DNA of 64,000 bases from Paenibacillus sp. V4I7 (GCF_030817275.1 NZ_JAUSZD010000002.1:2728001-2792000), one strand, 5' to 3'; positions 16,831 to 25,917 are shown, counted from the stretch's first letter. The notes: generated from the sequence alone by a model not told the origin. Numbers and translations are program-made.

Positions 16831-18477
16831 TTATTTCTTAGTACCAAACTCCATCTTCACTATGGAAGCCCCAATGCCCGGTTCATTAGGAAGGTTAGCG
16901 CCGCGTGGTTGGTCGAAATTGCTGATATACAGCATATTGCTTACAAAATGAAGGCTTGCTGGGAACTCAAGCGGCCCATTGTTGCCGTTATGAGCAACCT
17001 CCGTAATCGTACCGTCTACGGATATACGCACGATGGCGTTGCGCTCATTCGCAGCGATATATATCGCACCGTCCGGACCGAAGTTCAGACCATCTGCGCC
17101 GTACATCAGTGGGCTTTGGGCTACGAGTTCTATTGCACCGAGAGAGCCGTCTGAGTTCATCGCAAAGCGGTTGACTTCGCCTGAGCTCGTGTTGGCAACG
17201 TAAAGCTTACCGTCCTTGCCGAAGGCAATGCCGTTCACTGTAATCGTCTGCACCTGACGTTCCGGAATAATGCCGCTCTTGAAGGTGCTCAGCTTGCCGT
17301 CCTTCGTCACCATATAGATGTTGCCGTTTGCACCACCGCTGACATACAAATTGCCCTTGGAGTCGAACGCCAGTCCGTTTGCTCCTTGCGTGCCGCTGAC
17401 ATAAGTCTCGACCTTCGACGTATCGAAAGGTCCACCTACTAGATCCTTCGCATTGATCTTGAAAATAACGCCTTCCATACCGCCGCTCGCAATAAACAGA
17501 TTTCCGTCAGCATCAAATGCCATACCTGTCGCAGGACGTGGCAACTCGGTCAGCACTTCCATTTTGCCGCTATCGCTCATAATTCGATACAGCTTCTTGC
17601 TCGTCGTCTCCACCGTGTATACGCGATGCTTCTCGTCTGCAATAACGCCCTCAATGCGTAGGCCCGTCGCACTGTTCGGATCCAAATCTTTCAGGATGGA
17701 CAAGATGGCGGAATTGAACCTGATGACCTGCTTCACTTCCGGTTGCACCGGCTTGTGGTCGTTTCCGACAAGTTGAACGGTCAACGTATGCTCACCCGGC
17801 TTCAGATCCTTGAAGACTACCGGCTCATTCTTAAAAGCCTCAACCGCTGTCTGTTCCTCCAACTTATCGGTGTCAAGCCACAGATGAATATGTCCCTCTC
17901 CGGCCTTAGCGTCCTTCGCTAGCGCGAAATCCTTCAGTGCATGGTTGAAAGCATAGACGGAAACCTTTAGCTCATTACCTATGACGTAACCGTCCTGGGA
18001 TACCCCATGTACCTTAATCATAGGCTTCTTATCGGTATTTGATAGCATGCTTACAGACCGGGTTTTGCTGTCATACTTGATCTGGTAGTCGAATGCCTCA
18101 AACACAGTGCGTACAGGAACGAGCACTGCACCGTCAATAATCTGCAGAGAAGTGGTCGCGGTGAGTTCAAGCCCATTGACCTTATATGAATTGGCACCGT
18201 CTTTCATCTCTAGGGAGTTACTTTCCTTCTGGAGCTTCAGCGTCTTTGTATCAGCATTCCAATTCGCATCCGCGCCGAGTTGCTTGGCTACCGCTTCATA
18301 AGGTGCATATAAATTGCTGTCAACCAGTAAGCTTTGGCTTGCAAATGTGGCATCCTTTCCATTAATCTGCAGCATCATGTCAGATTTGACCGTTTCGGCA
18401 GCGAGCACCACTGAGGACGACAGCAGCAGGCTGCAGGTGATCGTCGCGATGTTTGTTAACCATTTCATGTTTCGCAT
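16831..18477 (-). CDS. Exported stalk-domain protein with SMP-30/NHL-type beta-propeller
   Basis: This 548-aa protein has a signal peptide (residues 1-27, ending VVLAAE). A copper-amine-oxidase N-terminal (stalk) domain covers about 30-150, shown by two copies of the pattern ending in a (V/L)PVRTVFEAF-like motif. An immunoglobulin-like region follows (155-255), then a six-bladed propeller (265-548) with repeated GMAFDADGNLFIAS and GLAFDSKGNLYVSG units as in gluconolactonases. The amine-oxidase catalytic domain is absent; the stalk is a common wall-facing module in Paenibacillus. It probably binds or hydrolyses a ligand outside the cell. AGGA lies before the ATG. Confidence 0.85.
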   Translation of the reverse strand: MRNMKWLTNIATITCSLLLSSSVVLAAETVKSDMMLQINGKDATFASQSLLVDSNLYAPYEAVAKQLGADANWNADTKTLKLQKESNSLEMKDGANSYKVNGLELTATTSLQIIDGAVLVPVRTVFEAFDYQIKYDSKTRSVSMLSNTDKKPMIKVHGVSQDGYVIGNELKVSVYAFNHALKDFALAKDAKAGEGHIHLWLDTDKLEEQTAVEAFKNEPVVFKDLKPGEHTLTVQLVGNDHKPVQPEVKQVIRFNSAILSILKDLDPNSATGLRIEGVIADEKHRVYTVETTSKKLYRIMSDSGKMEVLTELPRPATGMAFDADGNLFIASGGMEGVIFKINAKDLVGGPFDTSKVETYVSGTQGANGLAFDSKGNLYVSGGANGNIYMVTKDGKLSTFKSGIIPERQVQTITVNGIAFGKDGKLYVANTSSGEVNRFAMNSDGSLGAIELVAQSPLMYGADGLNFGPDGAIYIAANERNAIVRISVDGTITEVAHNGNNGPLEFPASLHFVSNMLYISNFDQPRGANLPNEPGIGASIVKMEFGTKK

Positions 18478-18747
18478 TTCGTTGATCCTCCCACCAATCT
18501 AATATCTTACAAGTTATCTTTCGCCATATTGTCATCTTTTTCCTTGGGGAAATATGGAATTTTAAAAGATATTTTCGAAAAAAGCCTCTATTTCCATTAT
18601 TAAACAAACGTAGATCTATAGTTGAACAACAAGGAGCATTTTGCTACCACAGCTGCTCACTTTCTTTAATAAGCTAATAGGCAAAGTGTGAAATACTAAA
18701 ATAGAAGGACACCACGGTAGTGAATCTATGCGGCGAAAATCGTTATA

Positions 18748-18785
18748 AATATTCCTTTACAGGAATATTCCTAATGTGGTATATT
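18748..18785 (+). promoter_or_regulatory. ArsR promoter with overlapping operator
   Basis: The -35 TTTACA (18756-18761), an 18-bp spacer and the -10 TATATT (18780-18785) form the promoter. The inverted repeat AATATTCC (18748) / GGAATATT (18762) embraces the -35, and AGGAATATTCCT (18761-18772) is itself a perfect palindrome. This is where an autoregulating ArsR repressor would sit. The 270 bases to its left (18478-18747) hold no gene that I can support. Confidence 0.65.
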
Positions 18786-18853
18786 GATTTCAGCAAAAAA
18801 ATACAACCTCTAAACACTAACTTAGGACGCCTACAATTACAGCAAGAGAACGG

Positions 18854-19201
18854 ATGAAGAGCATGAATGCTAACGTCATGAGTGCCTTGGCAGAGCCTAA
18901 CCGCATGCAGATTGTTGAGCTTTTGCGCGAACGTCCGCTCACCGTAGGGGAAATCGCCGAACGGCTGCAACTGCGCCAGCCTCAAGCATCGAAGCATTTG
19001 CGTGTCTTAAGTGAGGCTGGAATCGTAGAAGCCCAGGTAGACGCGAATCGCCGGATCTACAGGCTGCGGCCGGATCCTTTCCGGGAGCTGGACGATTGGT
19101 TGGAGAGCTACCGCGTCATCTGGGAGAAGCGGTTCGACCGACTGGATGACTATTTACAGAAGCTGCAGGGCAATGAAATACGGAAAGAGCAGCAAGACTG
19201 A
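18854..19201 (+). CDS. ArsR family winged-helix repressor
   Basis: This 115-aa protein opens with MSALAEPNRMQIVELL, the standard ArsR/SdpR start. The helix-turn-helix is LTVGEIAERLQLRQPQASKHLRVL, followed by the wing (EAQVDANRRIYRL) and a C-terminal helix for dimerisation. There are no paired cysteines of the metal-sensing type, so a non-metal signal is likely. The next gene, an SRPBCC protein, is a regular partner of this ArsR subgroup. The probable operator is palindromic and covers the -35 of its own promoter. The ribosome site is weak, and an ATG at 18863 is an alternative start. Confidence 0.88.
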   Translation: MKSMNANVMSALAEPNRMQIVELLRERPLTVGEIAERLQLRQPQASKHLRVLSEAGIVEAQVDANRRIYRLRPDPFRELDDWLESYRVIWEKRFDRLDDYLQKLQGNEIRKEQQD

Positions 19202-19271
19202 GTTTGGGATTATGTGAACGCTGTGACAGCACTATTTTGACCAAGTAATGAAATCGAGGAGGAAGTTAAAG

Positions 19272-19790
19272 ATGACAAATCAAATGGTATCCAATGTAGA
19301 GGAAAAAGTGCTTATTCTGGAGCGTGAATTCAATGCCCCTCGCGAGCTGGTGTTCCAGGCGTTCTCGCAGGCGGAGCATCTGAGGCATTGGTGGGGTCCG
19401 AGAGGCTGGACGCTTCCGGTATGCCATGTTGATTTCCGCGTAGACGGAGTTTGGCATTATTGCATGAAGTGCGAGGATAAGAACCAAGGCGATTACTATG
19501 GCATGGAATCATGGGGCAAGGGTGTGTACCGTGAAATCGTCGTGCCGGAGCAGATCGTGTATGTGGATTATTTCTCCGATGCGGAAGGCAACGTGGCGGA
19601 AAATATGCCGGAAACATTAGTCACGCTGACCTTCATCGAAACGGATAACGGAACAAAGCTCATTAACCGCGCGGAATATGCAACGGCTGAAGGACTGCAG
19701 CAGGTGTTAGATATGGGCATGCTGGAGGGCATCACAGATACTTGGAACAGACTGGTCGAGCATCTGGAATCGATCCAGAAGAGCGGTTAA
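19272..19790 (+). CDS. SRPBCC (AHSA1-like) domain protein
   Basis: This 172-aa protein is of the START-like/AHSA1 group. LEREFNAPRELVFQAFSQAEHLRHWWGP is the characteristic opening strand and helix (only part is quoted by others), followed by GWTLPVCHVDFRVDGVW, and a long C-terminal helix covers the hydrophobic pocket. The ATG at 19272 is just after GAGGAGG; the ATG at 19248 precedes that site. It is co-transcribed with the ArsR gene. These ArsR/SRPBCC pairs are widespread; the pocket probably binds a small hydrophobic ligand, but none is established here. Confidence 0.85.
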   Translation: MTNQMVSNVEEKVLILEREFNAPRELVFQAFSQAEHLRHWWGPRGWTLPVCHVDFRVDGVWHYCMKCEDKNQGDYYGMESWGKGVYREIVVPEQIVYVDYFSDAEGNVAENMPETLVTLTFIETDNGTKLINRAEYATAEGLQQVLDMGMLEGITDTWNRLVEHLESIQKSG

Positions 19791-19836
19791 AGGGGAAAGT
19801 ATCTGGCGGAAACGCGAAGCACAGGCATCAAGGAAA

Positions 19837-19880
19837 AGAGAAAAAGATCATTCCACTTAGGGTGATTGATCTTTTCTCTG
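19837..19880 (+). terminator. Terminator of the ArsR-SRPBCC operon
   Basis: GAGAAAAAGATCA with TGATCTTTTCTC (one bulged A) encloses 16 bases. The U-rich 3' arm provides the termination tract. Confidence 0.65.
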
Positions 19881-19925
19881 ATTATTTTTATATGGAACTA
19901 TGGCATGAACACGTGACAATAACGA

Positions 19926-19987
19926 TAACGAGCAACTATTGTTGAATATAAAGGGTCAGTTTGCTCTAGCAGACAGACCTTTTTTTA
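19926..19987 (+). repeat. Dispersed repeat copy with terminator hairpin
   Basis: A diverged head (TAACGAGCAACTATTGTTG) is followed by AAAGGGTC and GACCTTTTTT, enclosing TGCT/AGCA. It lies about 40 bases after the previous terminator. The 240 bases from here to 20230 contain nothing else that I can support. Confidence 0.6.
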
Positions 19988-20230
19988 TTGTTTTCTCTGA
20001 TGATGGAACAGATAGGTAGTTCCAAATTCTAAAAGACCGCTAGAGAAGCTTTAGCAGAAAATGGTAACCATCAGAATCTCTTTCCAATAATATAACGGCT
20101 TAAATCGTAAAACCACCAACCCGTTTATCAAAATGGCTAGCCACGCGAATAATTTTTGGGAATTACAACCTTTAGTGACGCAAAAAATGGATGATAGGCG
20201 AATAACTATGCGTATAAGGGGGAAACGTCC

Positions 20231-21547
20231 ATGGATAACATCAGAAACCGCTACATGCTCGATCAACCGCTTAAGAGGATGGCGAACGGGCAGTGGTTAA
20301 GAGGGATGGATCTAACCTTCAAACGTGAAGTACTCCTGTATACATTCCATGAGATCGACGATTCGTTGCATCAGGAAACTTTGCGATGGATGAGAAAAGC
20401 GTCTCAGATGTCCGACGAGCATTTCATGCACATTCTAGATGCAGGTTCAGAAGACGGAACATTGTTCGTTGTTCTTCAAGCGTTAACGGGAAGTCCTTTG
20501 TCCGATCGGCTGAACGATTTGGACATAACGGGTCACAAGGCGCTCACGTATGTGTACGAGCTGGCCAAGGGAATTCGAGAAACTCGCCGCAATCGACTGT
20601 TAGAATGCTCGGTTGACGCGGAAAATCTATGGATTGAAGATAATGGCCGGTTGCGGATCATGAATTATTGGACGGAAGGGAAGAATGGACGACGCGGTGT
20701 TCCGGGGCTCGCTCTACTTCTGTACCAACTGTGTGCCAAAACGGATATCCCGACATCTTCTATTAGTGCATACTCATTTGATTTGAATCGGTCGTTTGCG
20801 GATTTGTCGGATGTAACTCGGGAACGTGCCGTAGCTTTGGCCTGCAGAGCGTATGAAGGGATATGCACGCTTGCCGATTTTCAACAGGAGCTGGAAGTAC
20901 TGCTCGGTATCAGTGGCGATAGGAAGATACCACTTCTTACAGCGGCAGTACCGGCTTACGATAGGATGTCGTCAAGGGGACTAAAGCGGAAATCCGCCGT
21001 ACATGAGTCACATGATTTTGTAGAACCTAAAACCGGGGCTGCTGGCCGCAAAATGTCGGAACTTAGCGAGCTGTTCCGCAGATCGTACCAGCTGCGCAAA
21101 TGGCATCTGTATTCTGCCGCTGCCTTCGGTGTGCTCGTACTACTGCTCAGTCTGTCGCTGCGTCCGCACTTGGACCAAGTGAACGGTTCTAGGCCGCAGA
21201 CAATTCCGACGCCCGCTTCCACAGAGGTATCGGTGAATCGTAACGAGACTTCTGAGACTTCCGCATCGGCATCCGCGATGCCGACTCAAACGGCCGCGCC
21301 GATGCCTAAGCCTTTAGACGCAACAGTCGATGGCGCGGAACAAGCCAAGGCTGGCGTCGTCCCGGATTTGCTTACTCATACAAGGGAGGATGCCGCGAAA
21401 ATGGCAATTGCCTCCGGACTTCGATACCAGTTTTTCTTGGAATCGAACGCCGCAGCTAAGGGGGTCGTGTTCAAGCAAGACCTCACTCCCGGAACTGCCG
21501 TCAAAAATGGTGACCGGATCACGTTTTGGGTGAGCAAAGGAAATTAA
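20231..21547 (+). CDS. Membrane-anchored PASTA protein with a degenerate kinase domain
   Basis: This 438-aa protein has the order of a PrkC/PknB receptor kinase. A kinase-like region (about 1-240) is followed by a basic juxtamembrane region, one transmembrane helix (about 294-312), a Ser/Thr/Pro/Ala linker (320-370) and one C-terminal PASTA domain (375-437, PDLLTHTREDAAKMAIASGL to ITFWVSKGN). The catalytic loop reads ECSVDAENLWI (125-135), so the HRD Asp and the Lys are absent while the Asn is kept, and DFG is replaced by NYW (145-147). It therefore looks like a pseudokinase. PASTA domains bind peptidoglycan fragments or beta-lactams. It is a single gene, preceded by AAGGGGGAA. Confidence 0.82.
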   Translation: MDNIRNRYMLDQPLKRMANGQWLRGMDLTFKREVLLYTFHEIDDSLHQETLRWMRKASQMSDEHFMHILDAGSEDGTLFVVLQALTGSPLSDRLNDLDITGHKALTYVYELAKGIRETRRNRLLECSVDAENLWIEDNGRLRIMNYWTEGKNGRRGVPGLALLLYQLCAKTDIPTSSISAYSFDLNRSFADLSDVTRERAVALACRAYEGICTLADFQQELEVLLGISGDRKIPLLTAAVPAYDRMSSRGLKRKSAVHESHDFVEPKTGAAGRKMSELSELFRRSYQLRKWHLYSAAAFGVLVLLLSLSLRPHLDQVNGSRPQTIPTPASTEVSVNRNETSETSASASAMPTQTAAPMPKPLDATVDGAEQAKAGVVPDLLTHTREDAAKMAIASGLRYQFFLESNAAAKGVVFKQDLTPGTAVKNGDRITFWVSKGN

Positions 21548-21677
21548 TTCGAAGGCAAGAGTCCAGTCCTGTCACAAATGCAGTTATTTAGCAAAAGAGT
21601 TGAGAAGTTAGAACCAGATAAGATAAGTTTTTGGTTGAGTTTATTGTCTGGCAAACGAGATTGATCGTTACGCAAGC

Positions 21678-21736
21678 GACGAACTATAGCTGAATAAATA
21701 CGAAGAAACGGCAGCTCATTCATGGCTGCCGTTTTG
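21678..21736 (+). repeat. Dispersed repeat copy acting as terminator
   Basis: The head GACGAACTATAGCTGAATAAA is followed by a 10-bp stem AAACGGCAGC / GCTGCCGTTT with a 9-base loop. It follows the PASTA gene by 130 bases. Confidence 0.85.
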
Positions 21737-21859
21737 TGAACTCCCGGGTAGGATTGTTGTGTCGATCTGCCATACAGTAAAAAGGAGATATCTCCTGTGC
21801 TGTCGAAGAACATGAGAGCTAGCCTGTTTGGTCGTCCTTCAGGCAAGAAAGGAGCTCAA

Positions 21860-22720
21860 ATGCATACCTATAGCCTTTTCGAACATCTCTTATTCCCTCC
21901 GACATTCTTGAATAGAGAGAAGCTAGGGCATCAACTGGAAGGAAAGATTGTTCTTATAACGGGCGCAAGTTCCGGAATAGGGGAACAGCTTGCTTATCTA
22001 CTGTCCGAGATAAAGGTTCATCTGATATTAGTGGCCAGACGAGAGGACAAGCTTTTAGCCATGAAAAGCGAAATCGAAACGAAAGCAGCTCAAATAAGTG
22101 TGTTCCCGGCCGATCTTCGAAATCAGAAGGAGATGGAGGGATTGCTCACCTTTCTCCATCAGCTTCCGGATGGGTTGGATATCATCATAAGCAATGCGGG
22201 TCATTCCATCAGCAGATCGATTTATCATTCCTTGGACCGCTATCATGATTTTACTCGCACGATGGCGATCAATTATTTTGCGCCGGTTCAGCTGCTCTTG
22301 TCTACCCTTCTTCTTCTTGAAAAAAAGAAAGGGCATATCATTAACGTCTCAACAGTAAATGCTCTTTTGCTTCCCCTTCCCCATTGGGCAGCTTATCAGG
22401 CTTCGAAGGCTGCTTCTGACACCTGGTTTCGGTCTGCAGCTCCCGAGCTGAACATGATGGGGATCTCTACCACCTCGATCTATCTTCCGTTAGTTAGAAC
22501 ACCCATGATCCTGCCAACCGCTGCTTATCAAAACTTACCGGCCATGACCCCACAACACGTTGCAAAGATTATATGCAGCTCCATCTATACCAAAAGGAGA
22601 ACATACAAACCGTGGTGGTTGATTTTCGGACAGTTGGCCTCCGTACTTTTCAGAAGGTGTTGGGAATATTCAATACCGAGAATGTTAAGGAAAAAGGGTA
22701 ACGGCAATGAAGGCGTATAA
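21860..22720 (+). CDS. SDR family oxidoreductase, paired with acyl-CoA ligase
   Basis: This 286-aa protein is a short-chain dehydrogenase with TGASSGIG at residues 34-41, the SNAG loop, NVSTVNA at the catalytic Ser and YQASK at the catalytic Tyr/Lys. It has an extra N-terminal segment of about 25 residues and a C-terminal hydrophobic/aromatic stretch (PWWLIFGQLASVLF) that could sit in the membrane. The start at 21860 follows AAAGGAG. It overlaps the acyl-CoA ligase gene by 14 bases, so the two act together, probably in the reduction or activation of a fatty or branched acyl chain. The product is unknown. Confidence 0.82.
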   Translation: MHTYSLFEHLLFPPTFLNREKLGHQLEGKIVLITGASSGIGEQLAYLLSEIKVHLILVARREDKLLAMKSEIETKAAQISVFPADLRNQKEMEGLLTFLHQLPDGLDIIISNAGHSISRSIYHSLDRYHDFTRTMAINYFAPVQLLLSTLLLLEKKKGHIINVSTVNALLLPLPHWAAYQASKAASDTWFRSAAPELNMMGISTTSIYLPLVRTPMILPTAAYQNLPAMTPQHVAKIICSSIYTKRRTYKPWWLIFGQLASVLFRRCWEYSIPRMLRKKGNGNEGV

Positions 22721-24236
22721 ACTGATCTATGTTTTATATAAAATCCGACTTCTTTCCCCCTTAGCCTTGTTCCAGTTAACTTCCGCCATCTATAAATATG
22801 GGATCAATCTGATGGCTCTGCTGAATTTTTCAGCCAGAACCTACGGGGAAAATGTCGCGTTAGTAGATGAGCAAGAGACCCTAACCTATAAACAATTGTT
22901 TGCACAATCCGAAGGGCTTTCGGTAGTTTTGAGGGGAAGGTACCATCTTGCGAGGGGCAAGAAAGCGGGTTTTTTGTGTAAGAACCATGCTTCTTTGGTG
23001 AGAGCCATTTTTGCGGTTTCTTTATCGGGGGCGGATCTATATCTGCTTAATGCAGAAATGAGCAAGGGGCAGTTGAATAACATCCTAGAGCGCCATCATT
23101 TTGACCTCCTGATCTATGATGAGGAACTAAGTTCCTTGCTTGAGCAAACTTCGTATACGAAAGCCAAAATGTTGAGTTATCATGATACATTTCCAGCGAT
23201 AAACAACTTACTTTCTGCAAGCATTTACGAAAAACAAAAACGACATCGGACTTCCTCGGGGAAACTTGTGCTTCTGACCGGCGGGACCACTGGAAATGCC
23301 AAAGAAGCAGCGCATAAACCTTCGCTATTCAATTATTTGGATCCTTTTTCCGGCTTCCTTACTCGATTAAAAATTCTAAATTATCATACTGCGTATATTG
23401 CGACGCCTATTTATCACGGTTATGGAGTAGCGGTACTGCTCTTATTCTGCGCTTTGGGAAAGAAAATGGTTATTCATCGTGGATTCGATGCAGAGAAAGC
23501 TTGCCGTTTGATTCGGGAGCACCAGGTTGATGTCGTAACGGTTGTCCCCTTAATGTTACATAAAATGTTAAAAAGCAATGCGGAAGATTTGAAATCCCTT
23601 TCTTGTATAGCCTCAGGCGGTGCAGAGCTCAATCCCAAACTGGCAAAAGAGACTTTGAGACAATTGGGAGATGTGTTGTACAATCTGTATGGTACTTCAG
23701 AAGCGGGCTTGAATATCATCGCGGATCCACAGGATTTGATCTATTCCGCACACACGATCGGCAGAAAGATTGAGGGCGTTCGCTTAGTAATTGTGGATGA
23801 TCTTAAAGAGGAAGTTGAAATCGGCAGGGTAGGTCAATTTTGCATTAAGAACAAGTGGTCCATGAGAAACGTTGCCTGGATCGAAACCGGTGATTTGGGC
23901 TATCGAGATGAGAAGGGCTATTACTTTTTGTGTGGGAGAGCGGATAGTATGATTGTTTCAGCGGGGGAAAATGTTTATCCTCTTGAAGTGGAACAGGTTC
24001 TACTCACTCACCCGGGGGTAGAGGATGCGGCCGTGATCGGGATTCGTGACGAGCATTTTGGACAGCGGTTGAAAGCTTTTGTCCTTCTGGCCCCTTATAA
24101 TGATACGACAAGAGAGGAGCTCTTTGAATGGCTGCGCTCCAGATTGGCACGATTTCAGCTACCAAAAGAAATCATCTTCGTCGATCATTTGCCCTATACC
24201 CCTTTAGGTAAACTGGATAAAAAGCTGCTTAAATGA
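22707..24236 (+). CDS. AMP-binding acyl-CoA/acyl ligase family protein
   Basis: This 509-aa member of the ANL superfamily has the adenylation motifs LLTGGTTGNAK (P-loop, with Ala in place of the usual Pro), YGTSEAG (A5), TGDLGYRDEKGYYFLCGRAD (A7/A8) and SAGENVYPLEVE. The catalytic Lys lies in PLGKLDKKLL at the end. A hydrophobic N-terminus (residues 1-35) comes before the core. It activates a carboxylic acid as acyl-AMP and transfers it to CoA or a carrier. The start lies inside the SDR gene (14-base overlap), marking a two-gene operon closed by a repeat-type terminator. The substrate may be a fatty acid. Confidence 0.85.
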   Translation: MKAYKLIYVLYKIRLLSPLALFQLTSAIYKYGINLMALLNFSARTYGENVALVDEQETLTYKQLFAQSEGLSVVLRGRYHLARGKKAGFLCKNHASLVRAIFAVSLSGADLYLLNAEMSKGQLNNILERHHFDLLIYDEELSSLLEQTSYTKAKMLSYHDTFPAINNLLSASIYEKQKRHRTSSGKLVLLTGGTTGNAKEAAHKPSLFNYLDPFSGFLTRLKILNYHTAYIATPIYHGYGVAVLLLFCALGKKMVIHRGFDAEKACRLIREHQVDVVTVVPLMLHKMLKSNAEDLKSLSCIASGGAELNPKLAKETLRQLGDVLYNLYGTSEAGLNIIADPQDLIYSAHTIGRKIEGVRLVIVDDLKEEVEIGRVGQFCIKNKWSMRNVAWIETGDLGYRDEKGYYFLCGRADSMIVSAGENVYPLEVEQVLLTHPGVEDAAVIGIRDEHFGQRLKAFVLLAPYNDTTREELFEWLRSRLARFQLPKEIIFVDHLPYTPLGKLDKKLLK

Positions 24237-24314
24237 AGTAGGAGTCGATAAAACCATGCAGGATCTAAATAGGAGAGAAGGATATGCATCAAAAGTAACG
24301 GAGTTGTTGTTAAG

Positions 24315-24357
24315 CTAACGAAGAACTCAGGAGCTGCATTGAAGCAGCTCCTTTTTT
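24315..24357 (+). repeat. Dispersed repeat copy acting as terminator of the SDR-ligase operon
   Basis: CTAACGAAGAACTC is followed directly by the perfect 8-bp stem GGAGCTGC / GCAGCTCC (6-base loop) and T6. Confidence 0.88.
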
Positions 24358-24520
24358 GATTTCAGTGAAGTAGAGTTAGTAATCAGATGAAGGTTTTTTT
24401 TAGAAAAGGAAGAATTAGTTTGTTATGAGGCTGGGATCTGCGTAGACATTTATATGAGTTAAGCGAATTATTAAAAAAGTGATACGTGCATTTTTACTAA
24501 ATTGCAGAGGGGAAATAGTC

Positions 24521-25054
24521 GTGCCAGACCTGACAAAAAACGTAATCGAAGACATGAACAAGCAGCTCGATCGAATCATAAAGAGCTTAGACCAACTTGA
24601 TGATGATTTGATTTGGAAAAAAATGAAGGATTCCATGAACAGCATTGGAAACCTTTGCTTACATTTAGCAGGAAACGAGTATCAGAACCTCATAAGTGCA
24701 ATCGGAAACAAACCTTTCATTCGGGAACGCACTCGAGAATTTAATTCTAAAAGTCGCATATCGAAGGATGAATTGAGTAGTCTTCTTTTGAGGACTCGAT
24801 CCGAATCGGAAAGTATACTATCCGTTTTGTCCGAGGAGGATTTAAAAAGGGAAGTCATAATCCGCTATGACTTGGAGGATTGGAACAGAATGCTTCGGGT
24901 TAACGCTTCAGAAGATGAAACCTATGAAGTGAGAGTAATCAGTCGGCTTCTTGTTCAGGTTGCTGTACACTACGGGTATCATGCTGGGCAAATAGTGCTA
25001 CTCTCCAAATTAATGAAAGATTCGAATGAACACATAACAAGACAGTATCATTGA
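24521..25054 (+). CDS. DinB/DUF1572 family protein
   Basis: This protein of about 177 aa belongs to the four-helix DinB-like metal-binding superfamily. The three histidines expected to hold the metal are in LHLAGNE and in HYGYHAGQI. These proteins include mycothiol- and bacillithiol-dependent transferases (YfiT, BstA), but most are of unknown function. The GTG at 24521 follows AGAGGGGAAA at good distance; the upstream in-frame ATG at 24479 has no site. It stands alone between a terminator and a degraded stretch. Confidence 0.8.
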   Translation: MPDLTKNVIEDMNKQLDRIIKSLDQLDDDLIWKKMKDSMNSIGNLCLHLAGNEYQNLISAIGNKPFIRERTREFNSKSRISKDELSSLLLRTRSESESILSVLSEEDLKREVIIRYDLEDWNRMLRVNASEDETYEVRVISRLLVQVAVHYGYHAGQIVLLSKLMKDSNEHITRQYH

Positions 25055-25276
25055 TTAATAAAGTGGAAATACGCGAGGTTTATTTGTCATCTCTCAGCAG
25101 ATGCATTACCTAATTTGTTTGACAGGAAACCAAAGGATGCCAAAATATATCCATAAGGATAATATAGAGATTTTTATTTTTGTTTTATAGTTCTTATAGG
25201 GGCCAACCAAGAATTGATCCCTTAGATATCAAAACGAATCAAAGCAAAATATTATTTAATATTGGAGGAAAAGAAA

Positions 25277-25378
25277 TTGGTAAGAAACAATCGTAGAAAA
25301 TGGATTTTGGGAACGGCAATGACAGCAACCCTATTCGTAAACGTGGGATCTGTGAAGCCGGAGGCATCTTTTGTTTGA
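25277..25378 (+). CDS. 33-residue exported peptide or 5' remnant of a secreted protein
   Basis: A TTG start at 25277 follows TTGGAGGAAAAG. The product begins MVRNNRRKWILGTAMTATLF, with five basic residues, a hydrophobic core and a VGSVKPEAS cleavage-like end, which is a complete Sec signal peptide; translation stops four residues later. Either this is a very small exported peptide or the surviving 5' end of a lost secreted protein. No downstream frame continues it convincingly. Confidence 0.4.
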   Translation: MVRNNRRKWILGTAMTATLFVNVGSVKPEASFV

Positions 25379-25683
25379 TCCATTTGTTAACCTGATCATA
25401 TTACGGTAAATCCTATGAAAAAGATGATTTCATATGGCATATAATGTGGAAATAACCTTCTACTGGTGCAATCCAGTACGGGTTATTTATCTTTTCTGTG
25501 CCTTACGACCGTACCCAATCAAGAACAGCGTATTTTGTGCCAGGATGGGAGTTCTGTCCAGAAGCTTCTTCAGTAGTATAGATGCAAATTTGGTTGGGGG
25601 TATACTTTTGTATACCCTATTTGTATCTAATGGGATAATTATGCGCCTTCGTACTCCGTGATATCTTAGGATTATAGAAGTAG

Positions 25684-25908
25684 AAAGGCTGGGAGAAGGT
25701 CAAATCCAGTGGTATCCCTGCGCGGAGGCTGTATGTTCAGCCAGACGGGATCTTTTTTCGTTTCCCCGACCCCCAAGGCAATCAAATTATGGTGTTATTG
25801 CCGCAGAATTTGCATAATGATGGTGGCGTAGTGGATTGGAATAGAATCAACATGATGAAATGGTTCAGTGGATTTATGAGAATCGCAAGAAGAAATAGAG
25901 AGGGTTGA
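25684..25908 (+). pseudogene. Glyoxalase/VOC protein, C-terminal fragment
   Basis: An open frame without a start codon encodes LYVQPDGIFFRFPDPQGNQI, then MVLLPQN, the closing metal-binding strand of a glyoxalase/bleomycin-resistance domain, followed by a 30-residue basic tail ending just before the next gene. The N-terminal half is missing: the frame is closed by a stop at 25681. The stretch 25379-25683 shows no clear coding signal. Confidence 0.6.
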
Positions 25909-25917
25909 AAACAACTT

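Noticed and set aside
25434..25661. 75-codon frame beginning MAYNVEITFYW
   Set aside because: No ribosome site, odd composition with many aromatic and Cys residues, and no family resemblance.
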